Of a DNA stretch of 6,326 nucleotides, positions 1-6,326 are shown in pieces (the first letter of the stretch is position 1; every line of letters begins with the position of its first letter). Source of the stretch: Bacteroidales bacterium (GTDB taxonomy: Bacteria > Bacteroidota > Bacteroidia > Bacteroidales > UBA10428); NCBI GenBank assembly GCA_016935595.1, contig JAFGQQ010000216.1, forward strand, positions 1-6,326, given 5' to 3'. The translations under genes and the position numbers were made by a program. The notes under the pieces are model-generated. The model saw only the letters and a program-made list of their open reading frames with translations, did not search any database and was not told where the DNA came from.

Positions 1-1881
1 GGAAAGGAAGAAGAACAGAGAAGGAGAGAAGAAGATAAACAAAGGAATTGGTCGGCTGAAGGACTGGCAACTTTCGGGGAAATTCTTAGGCAGGATAACG
101 ATAACCTCACCGAGCTTTCTTATAACATCATCAGCAATATGGTAAAATATCTAAATGCAAATCAGGGTGGACTTTTCCTGGTTAATGATGATAATCCTGA
201 CGAAAAATTTATTGAATTAATGGCTTGTTATGCATATGAAAGAAGAAAATATGCCGATAAGAAGCTTAAGTGGGGAGAGGGATTAATTGGTAGTAGTATT
301 TTAGAAAAACAAACAATTTTTCTTAAGAAAGTTCCAGATAATTATATGTTTGTCACTTCGGGACTGGGAAAAGCTAATCCGAAGAATTTATTAATTGTTC
401 CGCTAAAAGTGAATGAAGATGTTCATGGTGCTTTAGAAATAGCATCTTTTAATGAATTTAAAAAATATGAAGTTGAATTTATTGAAAAACTAGCAGAAAT
501 TATCGGCACAACCGTATCAAATGTTAAAATAAATTTAAAAACTTCAAAACTCCTTGAAGAATCGAGGGAGCAATCAGAAGCATTAAAAAGTCAGGAAGAG
601 GAAATAAGGCAAAATCTCGAAGAATTACAGGCAACCCAGGAAGAAGCAAAAAGGCAGGGTGAGGAATTCATAAGTTTCTCAAATTCTGTAAATCATACAA
701 TGATTAGAGCCGATTATTTAACTGATGGCACTTTGGTGTACGCAAATACCAAGTTTTTAAATAAGTTGGGTTATTCTTATAATTCGGAAGTTGAAGGTCA
801 GCATATATCTATGTTTATTAATATTAAAGACAGGGAATGGTTTAACGATATTTGGGATAAATTGGCCAATGGAGGAAAGCATTTTGAAGGTTACATGAAA
901 CATGTTACCAAAGACGGGCAGGATTTATGGACCATGGCTACTTATACTTGTGTTAGAAATGAAGATAAATCTGTTAAAAAAATTCTTTTCCTTGCTATAG
1001 ACACCACAGAATTTAAAAAACAAAGTCTCGATTTTAAGGGTCAGTTAGATGCATTGAACCGGGCGAATTTAAAAGCCGAATTTTTCACCTCAGGCTCTGT
1101 TTTAGATTGTAACAGGAGATTCAGAGAAGTATTTGATTATGCATTAGTCGATATCTATGAAAAAACAATTATAGATCTTTTGCATAAAGATGAAAAAAAT
1201 ACATTTGACGATAAATGGAGTAAAATTATAAAAGGAAAACCAGTTGAAGGTGTTTTTCAGATGTTAACCAAAGAGAGGGAAGAGAGATGGATTAGGGCAA
1301 CATTTTCACCGGTTTATGATATGTATAACGATATTTCGAAAATTATTTTTGTTGGAAATGATATAACCAATGAAAAAATAATGGAACTGAAAACAAAAGA
1401 ACAGGCTAAAATACTTAAAGCACACGAAGAAAAATTAAAACTCTCTGAAATTAATTTAAGTAAAAAATTGAAAGAAACAAGGGAAGCAGTTAGAACACAA
1501 TATAAAGAAATGGAGAAGGTGAAAATAAGAAATGAAAAAACTTTGGAAGGTTCCCTTGATGCCATTATTTCTACAAATGAAAGCGGTAAAATTCAGTTTT
1601 TTAACAAAGCTGCGGAAGAATTATGGGGATTAAGAAAACAAGATGTATTAGCTAAAAATATTTCAATTCTATTCACCCCCGAACAAATCGAAGAAAATGA
1701 ATTTATTAATAAATATGTTAAAACAGGTTCTGATAAGATTATTGGAATACGACAAGAAATATCTATTATTAATAATGAAGGTAAAGAAATTCCAGTGTTA
1801 ATTTTACTATCAGAAGCTGAAGTTGAAGGAGAATATACCTACACTGCATTCATTCAAAACATTTCTGTTGATCTATTTTAA
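1..1881 (+). CDS. GAF and triple-PAS sensor protein, 5' partial, no output domain
   Basis: The frame is open from the first base to the TAA at 1879-1881, giving 626 visible residues; the true start lies upstream. The first Met (base 139) falls inside the GAF domain and is not the start. In visible numbering: a charged helix (1-16), a GAF domain (about 26-180, with WGEGLIG at 91-97 and the stretch LLIVPLKVNEDVHGALEIAS), a coiled coil (about 180-222, containing EELQATQEE), PAS1 (about 224-338), PAS2 (about 347-460), a second coiled coil (about 461-512) and PAS3 (about 513-626, with FFNKAAEELWG and the ending AFIQNISVDLF). GAF and PAS domains bind small ligands or cofactors and pass signals through coiled coils. 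No histidine kinase, GGDEF, EAL or methyl-accepting domain follows. The ending resembles natural C-termini of related Bacteroidota sensors as I recall them, so I read it as complete at this end. A transmembrane or HAMP region may precede it outside the window. The ligand is unknown. The gene is convergent with the operon on the other strand, so a functional link is not implied. Confidence 0.93.
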   Translation, partial: GKEEEQRRREEDKQRNWSAEGLATFGEILRQDNDNLTELSYNIISNMVKYLNANQGGLFLVNDDNPDEKFIELMACYAYERRKYADKKLKWGEGLIGSSILEKQTIFLKKVPDNYMFVTSGLGKANPKNLLIVPLKVNEDVHGALEIASFNEFKKYEVEFIEKLAEIIGTTVSNVKINLKTSKLLEESREQSEALKSQEEEIRQNLEELQATQEEAKRQGEEFISFSNSVNHTMIRADYLTDGTLVYANTKFLNKLGYSYNSEVEGQHISMFINIKDREWFNDIWDKLANGGKHFEGYMKHVTKDGQDLWTMATYTCVRNEDKSVKKILFLAIDTTEFKKQSLDFKGQLDALNRANLKAEFFTSGSVLDCNRRFREVFDYALVDIYEKTIIDLLHKDEKNTFDDKWSKIIKGKPVEGVFQMLTKEREERWIRATFSPVYDMYNDISKIIFVGNDITNEKIMELKTKEQAKILKAHEEKLKLSEINLSKKLKETREAVRTQYKEMEKVKIRNEKTLEGSLDAIISTNESGKIQFFNKAAEELWGLRKQDVLAKNISILFTPEQIEENEFINKYVKTGSDKIIGIRQEISIINNEGKEIPVLILLSEAEVEGEYTYTAFIQNISVDLF

Positions 1882-1885
1882 TTAA
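1878..1885. other. Abutting convergent stop codons in a TTAATTAA palindrome
   Basis: The TAA of the sensor gene (1879-1881) and the TAA of the radical SAM gene (1882-1884 on the other strand) touch with no base between, within the palindrome TTAATTAA. There is no GC-rich stem or T-run on either side that would act as an intrinsic terminator. Transcripts from each side therefore probably run into the opposite gene, or end by a factor-dependent route. Confidence 0.7.
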
Positions 1886-3021
1886 TTCCAAACGCCGGGT
1901 ATTTTAGTTTTGCAATACTTACATTTATTATCCTGTATGTTATTCTGAAGGATAGAATATCCTTTTCTTTCAATTAACACTTTATTGCATTGAGGACAAT
2001 TTGTATTTTGTGCATCGGAACCCGGAACATTTCCAATATAAACATATTTTATTCCTGCATTTAAAGCTATTTCTTTTGCTTTTTCCAATGTATATATTGG
2101 TGTTGAAGGTAGCTGGGTTAATTTATATGAGGGATGAAAACGACTAAAATGTAAAGGATAATTACTTAATCCATTATTACAAAGCCATTCGCACATTTTT
2201 TTAATCATGGCTAAATCATCAGTCCACCCTGGTACAATTAAATTTGTAATCTCGAGCCAGACATTTTCTTCGGCTATAATTTTTAATGTATTTAAAACAG
2301 GTTGTAAGGTTCCTCCGTTTAATTTCATGTATATATCGTTGCTGAATGATTTTAAGTCAACATTAGCTGCATCAATATATTTACATAAGTTCCGTAAAGG
2401 TTCTTCATTTATGTAACCTGCCGTGACTATTAGATTTTTAATTCCTTTTTCTTGAGCAATTTTTGATGTATCAATAGTATACTCATAAAAAGAAATTGGG
2501 TCAGAGTATGTATAGGCTATTGTTTCACATTTATTTAAAATAGCTTGTTCAACAACCTTTTCAGGCATCAGGTCGTAATTCCTGGTTTCTTTTGGACTTG
2601 TTTGTGAAATTTCCCAGTTCTGGCAATTTAAACAAGCTAAATTGCATCCTGCAGTTGCAATTGAATATGCTTTTGCATTTGGCAAAAAATGATAAAGTGG
2701 TTTTTTTTCAATAGGATCGACATGAACTGCACAAGGATTTCCATAAGCGATTGAATATAATTTCCCTTCGTAGTTAATTCTGTTTCTGCAGTCACCGGTT
2801 TCGTTCTCTTTTATAGTGCATTCATTCGGACAAATTAAGCATTTTACCCCTTTTGGCGTTACAGAATAAAATAATCCTTCTTTACTCCATTTCCATAGTT
2901 TTTCACTTGAATTCAATTCAGAAAGCAAAACACCAGGAATGGAAAATGTCCTTCTTAAATTACATACAAAGCCGCAGAATCCTAAAATTCCGTATTTAAT
3001 AAATTCCCTCTTATCCATCAT
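1882..3021 (-). CDS. amrS: AmmeMemoRadiSam system radical SAM enzyme
   Basis: This 379-residue protein is a radical SAM enzyme of the AmmeMemoRadiSam type. The cluster-binding motif CX3CX2C is at C126, C130 and C133 (GCNLACLNCQN). It would hold a 4Fe-4S cluster that cleaves S-adenosylmethionine to a 5'-deoxyadenosyl radical. Family hallmarks are the N-terminal Cys group C61, C64, C68 and C78 (CLICPNEC...GDC), HFSRFHPSYK at 291-300, YVYIGNVPG at 327-334, and a C-terminal zinc-ribbon-like part with C342, C345, C367 and C370 ending in IPGVW. The substrate is unknown. Residues 3-8 (DKREFI) followed by a short hydrophobic run (about 10-21) resemble a Tat signal with KR in place of RR, so membrane attachment or export is possible. 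It is the last gene of the operon, 10 bases after the membrane protein. AAGAG overlapping the upstream stop codon lies 7 bases before the first ATG, suggesting coupled translation. A second ATG follows immediately (3016-3018), so the start is uncertain by one codon. Confidence 0.93.
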   Translation of the reverse strand: MMDKREFIKYGILGFCGFVCNLRRTFSIPGVLLSELNSSEKLWKWSKEGLFYSVTPKGVKCLICPNECTIKENETGDCRNRINYEGKLYSIAYGNPCAVHVDPIEKKPLYHFLPNAKAYSIATAGCNLACLNCQNWEISQTSPKETRNYDLMPEKVVEQAILNKCETIAYTYSDPISFYEYTIDTSKIAQEKGIKNLIVTAGYINEEPLRNLCKYIDAANVDLKSFSNDIYMKLNGGTLQPVLNTLKIIAEENVWLEITNLIVPGWTDDLAMIKKMCEWLCNNGLSNYPLHFSRFHPSYKLTQLPSTPIYTLEKAKEIALNAGIKYVYIGNVPGSDAQNTNCPQCNKVLIERKGYSILQNNIQDNKCKYCKTKIPGVWN

Positions 3022-3031
3022 CTCAATACTC

Positions 3032-5533
3032 TTATATTGATCTTACTTTTGATATTATAAAGGTATAAAATCCCATGATAATATTAATAAAACCTATCAA
3101 TAAACTTGTTTTTATTATTCCAAATAAAGGGATAAAGAATATGCTGACAACAATCATTCCAAATGCCGATCCAACCAAATCGTAACTATATAATTTTCCT
3201 GAAATATCAGGATAGGAAGATTTATACAATTGACTTCCCAACGAGAATTCAAATCCAATTAAAACACCAATAAACATTGTTAAGCTGAATAATAAAGTAT
3301 AAATAAGTAGTGAAGGAAATGCAAATGTTTTGATTAGAAATAAAATCAGGACAAATAAAAATGCCGAAAAGCCTATTAAATATTGAATGTTGAAAAAATG
3401 TTTGAATTTTATGTTCTTAAGTATTCTGTCCTGGTAGTACGATCCTAAAGCTAAACCAAGCATAAACAAGGTAATTAATATGCTTAATAAAAAATATAAA
3501 TTCCCGAAAATAATTTGAAACCCAAATAATAATAATATTTCTAATGAAGAGGCCGAAAAGCCCGTTGTAAAAAGGCCAAGTGTAAAAATATTCGATTTGA
3601 ACAATAGAAATATTATTAATACTATTAAGATAATTCCCAGAATCCAGTAATTGGCAGAAAAGTAACTAAGCCAATATAAAATATGTTGATGGTAAACAAT
3701 CGGATTAAAATCTTTATTTATTAAATTAGTTTTATAAAGATTTTTTAAAATCAATTCACCCCTGTTTTTAAGCAAATCGTCATTAATATAGTATTCATTT
3801 ACATAATCAGTTGTAATATTTTTTTTCGCTATTAATCGAGAAATATTGTATGTTAGTTCTTCATCAGAAGCTATGAAATAATTTTTTTCACCTAAAACAA
3901 TAATTATGTTTTTAAAAACTTGCCTTACAGTTGAATAAATTGTTGATGTTATTTTTAAATTTTCTTCATTTAAATAATTATAGCTACTTAACAGACTAAA
4001 AGAAATAACACCGTTTTTATTTAATTTGCTTTTAATGGAATTAAAAAATTCAAGGGTATAAAACCTGTTTAAATTAAGTGTATTTGGCTCAGGTAAATTA
4101 ATTAGCACTACATCATATTTTTTATCACAATGTTTAATATAACTTCTTGGATCACTAATAATTAATTCTATAGTATCATTATTTTCAATATATTTCTTGT
4201 TTTCCCCTGAAAATTGAATAATCCATTTATTCAACTCTACATAATCTATCTTTTCAATATTATATTTTAATATTTCATTAATTCTTCCTGTAATTCCTCC
4301 TGATATAATTAATATTTGTTTAGGATCGGGATGCTGAACAATGGCAAAATGAACAGATTCTTCGTTTAAGATTTGATTTTCGGAATCGAAAAACAGGATA
4401 TTATTGATATAATAATTGTTCTGCCCGCTCCTGTTGGTAATAATAAAATTTCCTTTTGGCGTATCTTTTATACTTACAATCTCCTGGTTAGGAAATAAAG
4501 GTTTTTTAATCCATTCGTTTAGATTGATAAAGATTAAACTAAAGAATGCAATAATTGCCAATGAAAAAGCGAAGCAGAAAATTATTTTTTCTTTAATTCT
4601 ATGTGAGAGATATACAATGAATAAACTATTAATAAATAAAATCAGATTTAAGGTTTTAATATTCGAAAACAGATAGATTAATACAAAACTTAATAAAAGT
4701 CCACCAATAACGCTTCCATATGATTCAACGGCATATACTTTTCGGATGATATTTTTTTTTGATATTTCCGAAATATAATGGGCAAAGAATGTAAAAGCAA
4801 TCCCTGAAAATAAACAATAGGGTAATAAAAGAATAAATGATAATAGAAAAATCTGGTAAAGACTTATCATTGTGCCTACAGGGAAAATAACATTTTTCGA
4901 AAGATTAATTAAAAAGGCAATTAATAAAGGTAAAAGAGAAATAGAAATTAATATAAACAAAACAAACCGATTGATATTTTTTAACCTGATTGTATATTTT
5001 CCTAAATAGGCGCCGGCCGAGGTTATTATCATCCAATTTCCAATTATAATTGCTATTATTAATTCATTTCCGTTTAATACCGATAAAAACTCACGAAGCA
5101 ATAAAATTTGTGTTATAACAGCTGTAAATCCTATTAAAAAAATAGAAGCATTAAATATGGGAATAACACTGGCGTGATGTATAATATTTTCATTTGCTTT
5201 TTGTTGTGTGGATTTTTCAATTTTAAAAAGATCTAAATAATATTTTAAATGCCATAGAAGATGAAAAATAGCTACTAACGCCATTCCAATTCCAAATTCA
5301 ACGTGCCAGGATAATAATTTTTCATAAAAAGGTATCTCAAGTTTATAATTTATTTTAATAACTAACGTTAATCCGATTAATGCAGTAACCAGGAATGTTA
5401 TTAGTAATATAATATTCCAAATTTTTCGGTGTGTTTTGACCTTTAATATATTTTGTTTGGAAAGATAATATGATAATAAGTAAAATAAGATTGTTGTTAT
5501 AGAAATAGGAAATAATGGATAGGGAGTATTCAT
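3032..5533 (-). CDS. Membrane protein: cytochrome-b-like N-terminus fused to a spermidine-synthase-like domain with flanking membrane helices
   Basis: This 833-residue protein has three parts. Residues about 1-105 form roughly three membrane helices; the third carries H77, H91 and H95, a pattern like DUF4405 or b-type cytochrome helices, with H77 and H91 spaced 14 apart as in haem-binding helix pairs. Residues about 127-335 are a multi-helix membrane block opening with FLIGFTAVITQILLLREFL, typical of fused spermidine-synthase/MFS-like proteins. Residues about 345-560 are a soluble Rossmann domain: SGGITG (411-416) in the nucleotide loop position, YVELN (431-435), SDPRSY (460-465), YDVVLINLPEP (473-483) and NRFYTLEFF (489-497). 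A second membrane block follows (about 628-828), with GFEFSLGSQLY and GKLYSYDLVGSAFG. True aminopropyltransferases have Asp where N479 stands, so polyamine synthesis is doubtful and the substrate is unknown. An in-frame TAA at 5546-5548 limits the start, and no Shine-Dalgarno site is visible. Its place between AmmeMemoRadiSam genes suggests it works in that pathway. Confidence 0.88.
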   Translation of the reverse strand: MNTPYPLFPISITTILFYLLSYYLSKQNILKVKTHRKIWNIILLITFLVTALIGLTLVIKINYKLEIPFYEKLLSWHVEFGIGMALVAIFHLLWHLKYYLDLFKIEKSTQQKANENIIHHASVIPIFNASIFLIGFTAVITQILLLREFLSVLNGNELIIAIIIGNWMIITSAGAYLGKYTIRLKNINRFVLFILISISLLPLLIAFLINLSKNVIFPVGTMISLYQIFLLSFILLLPYCLFSGIAFTFFAHYISEISKKNIIRKVYAVESYGSVIGGLLLSFVLIYLFSNIKTLNLILFINSLFIVYLSHRIKEKIIFCFAFSLAIIAFFSLIFINLNEWIKKPLFPNQEIVSIKDTPKGNFIITNRSGQNNYYINNILFFDSENQILNEESVHFAIVQHPDPKQILIISGGITGRINEILKYNIEKIDYVELNKWIIQFSGENKKYIENNDTIELIISDPRSYIKHCDKKYDVVLINLPEPNTLNLNRFYTLEFFNSIKSKLNKNGVISFSLLSSYNYLNEENLKITSTIYSTVRQVFKNIIIVLGEKNYFIASDEELTYNISRLIAKKNITTDYVNEYYINDDLLKNRGELILKNLYKTNLINKDFNPIVYHQHILYWLSYFSANYWILGIILIVLIIFLLFKSNIFTLGLFTTGFSASSLEILLLFGFQIIFGNLYFLLSILITLFMLGLALGSYYQDRILKNIKFKHFFNIQYLIGFSAFLFVLILFLIKTFAFPSLLIYTLLFSLTMFIGVLIGFEFSLGSQLYKSSYPDISGKLYSYDLVGSAFGMIVVSIFFIPLFGIIKTSLLIGFINIIMGFYTFIISKVRSI

Positions 5534-5549
5534 AGAATTTAAGGATTAA

Positions 5550-6326
5550 TTATTCCTTTAATTCTTTTTCACTAAATACAAGAGCTTCATAGGTATATAA
5601 TTCGGCATCTTTCCATCCGGTCCAGCCTATACCGGCTTTGTCGCGTGCACAATGGCCTAAAAATTCTTCTTTGTTCCATTTAGTGCCTTCAGCTACCTGT
5701 GGTAGAAATGTACCAGTTTTTAAACCTTTTTTAATATAAATACCATGTTTGCCCAATTCAAATTCATCTATGGATTCTATTTTTTTCAAAGGAGTTAACA
5801 CCGAAATTTCAATGTCAAGATTATCAATTTCATCTGTTGTCACTCTTGAAAAACGGTAATCTTGTGTTGAGGCGGCAATCGCCATGTCCTGCACTACTTT
5901 ATATAATGGTTCATTTGGATCGAAACGTCCGATACATCCTCTAAGTTTCCCTTCTTTATGCAGAGTAACAAATGCCCCGCATGGCATTTTTAAATTTTCA
6001 GAAAAATCAGATGTATTTATTTTATTTATTACCCCTTTATTGATATAATCTTTAATGGTTGTTCGGGCAATATCTAATAAAATTTTTTTCTCATCATTAT
6101 TTAGCGAATATTCTTTTTCTTTTTTATTTTCCATCGATTTTTTTTTTGAGAAAACTATTGAATAATAACCTACTACTTGGCTTTTATCACCATAGGGCGA
6201 ATCACCCGAGTTTTTATATTGAAGTAATTCAATATTTATTTCAGGTATATTTTGCGTGATATATAATAATGTAAGTACCGAGTTCCAGCCACATAAACTC
6301 GTTGCCAGGTTAGGAATATTTTTTGA
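5550..6326 (-). CDS. amrB/amrA: Memo-AMMECR1 fusion (AmmeMemoRadiSam proteins B and A), N-terminus outside window
   Basis: The frame is open from the right window edge to the TAA at 5550-5552, giving 258 visible residues. Residues 1-59 match the end of Memo: C12 in SLCGWNSVLTLLY aligns with the metal-site Cys of human MEMO1 (ICGRHPIGVLL), followed by QYKNSGDSPYGDKSQVVGYY. Residues 60-80 are a Lys/Glu-rich linker. The rest is a complete AMMECR1 domain with the hallmark LRGCIG (visible 128-133), then TQDYRFSRV, the stretch from DIEISVLTPL, and FLPQVAEGTKWNKEEFLGHC near the end. Memo belongs to the LigB-like extradiol dioxygenase fold group; the biochemical role of AMMECR1 is unknown. No stop separates the domains. 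An internal ATG at 6132-6134 sits directly after an A10 run and would release a 194-residue AMMECR1 protein alone, which is a normal size for the stand-alone family. Fusion is the direct reading, but a homopolymer length error at the A run could hide two separate genes. The protein heads the visible operon. Confidence 0.88.
   Translation of the reverse strand, partial: SKNIPNLATSLCGWNSVLTLLYITQNIPEINIELLQYKNSGDSPYGDKSQVVGYYSIVFSKKKSMENKKEKEYSLNNDEKKILLDIARTTIKDYINKGVINKINTSDFSENLKMPCGAFVTLHKEGKLRGCIGRFDPNEPLYKVVQDMAIAASTQDYRFSRVTTDEIDNLDIEISVLTPLKKIESIDEFELGKHGIYIKKGLKTGTFLPQVAEGTKWNKEEFLGHCARDKAGIGWTGWKDAELYTYEALVFSEKELKE
6132..6147 (-). promoter_or_regulatory. A10 tract and internal ATG at the Memo/AMMECR1 junction
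   Basis: On the coding strand ten consecutive A (6138-6147) are followed by TCG and an in-frame ATG (6132-6134). The tract encodes three Lys of the linker. A-rich sequence just before an ATG is the usual look of Bacteroidota start sites, which often lack Shine-Dalgarno sequences, so this could be an internal translation start for AMMECR1. Such a run is also prone to polymerase slippage. One extra A would end the Memo frame after a few codons (IDGK then TAA); one fewer would end it at a TAA about a dozen codons on. Either outcome would give free Memo. Function is inferred. Confidence 0.45.

Larger units (their letters stand above)
1882..6326 (-). other. Probable AmmeMemoRadiSam operon, three genes visible
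   Basis: The three genes share a strand, with gaps of 16 bases (5534-5549) and 10 bases (3022-3031) and no hairpin between them. The order is Memo-AMMECR1 fusion, membrane spermidine-synthase-like protein, radical SAM enzyme. All three members of the AmmeMemoRadiSam trio are present, so the inserted membrane protein is likely part of the same process. The promoter must lie beyond the right edge, upstream of the Memo start. No convincing internal promoter was seen. Confidence 0.8.

Noticed and set aside
139..141. ATG at 139 as the start of the sensor gene
   Set aside because: The frame is open to base 1 and encodes recognisable GAF-family sequence upstream (for example EGLATFGEILRQDNDNL), so this Met is internal.
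1314..1565. 83-codon reverse-strand ORF inside the sensor gene
   Set aside because: It lies antisense to the PAS2/coiled-coil coding region, has low-complexity Ser/Phe/Leu composition and no recognisable motif; it is a shadow.
1860..1925. Bidirectional terminator at the convergent junction
   Set aside because: Only the short AT palindrome TTAATTAA is present; no GC-rich stem with a following T-run was found on either strand.
2207..2416. 69-codon forward ORF inside the radical SAM gene
   Set aside because: Antisense shadow of a well-conserved family member, with no domain or start signal.
3022..3085. Internal promoter before the radical SAM gene (reverse-strand TACCTTTA resembling a Bacteroidota -7 box)
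   Set aside because: It does not match TAnnTTTG fully, no -33 partner is evident, and it lies in AT-rich coding sequence where such matches are expected by chance.
4416..4676. 86-codon forward ORF inside the membrane protein gene
   Set aside because: Antisense shadow of the spermidine-synthase-like and membrane coding region; no homology recognised.
3032..5533. Calling the 833-residue protein a spermidine synthase (speE)
   Set aside because: The catalytic Asp position is Asn, the glycine loop differs, and the domain is embedded in a large membrane protein unlike SpeE.
6059..6259. 66-codon forward ORF over the Memo/AMMECR1 junction
   Set aside because: Antisense to the fusion gene; its Phe/Leu-rich sequence is what A-rich Lys/Glu codons give when read backwards.

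Overview
The window is AT-rich and looks like a chromosomal segment from a low-GC member of the Bacteroidota, probably an anaerobic Bacteroidales-like lineage. Three things point there: the GAF/PAS sensor has the coiled-coil and C-terminal signatures common in that phylum, the gene starts are A-rich and mostly lack Shine-Dalgarno sites, and coding density is very high. No mobile element, tRNA, rRNA, CRISPR array or obvious sign of recent transfer is visible. The longest non-coding stretch is 16 bases, so there is no gene-free region to describe.

Left part (1-1881, + strand): the C-terminal 626 residues of a large GAF-PAS-PAS-PAS signalling protein whose N-terminus lies outside the window. Its frame is open to the first base, and it ends in a PAS domain with no kinase, cyclase or methyl-accepting output domain.

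Right part (1882-6326, - strand): a compact three-gene operon read right to left, which enters the window already in progress. First comes a protein in which the Memo (AmmeMemoRadiSam protein B) C-terminus runs in frame, with no stop, into a complete AMMECR1 domain (protein A). Sixteen bases later is an 833-residue membrane protein: a short His-rich, cytochrome-b-like helical domain, then membrane helices, a soluble spermidine-synthase-like Rossmann domain, and more membrane helices. Ten bases after that is the AmmeMemoRadiSam radical SAM enzyme, with a Tat-like N-terminus. The two strands converge with no spacer: the last base of one stop codon touches the last base of the other.

The operon is the most interesting part. 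AmmeMemoRadiSam (AMMECR1 + Memo + radical SAM) is a conserved trio of unknown biochemical purpose. Here all three members are present, two of them apparently fused, and a membrane protein combining a possible haem-binding module with a degenerate aminopropyltransferase-like domain is embedded between them. The spacing implies co-transcription and a common pathway. A membrane-associated redox or small-molecule modification route is a reasonable guess but is not shown by the sequence. The sensor gene is on the other strand and need not be functionally linked.
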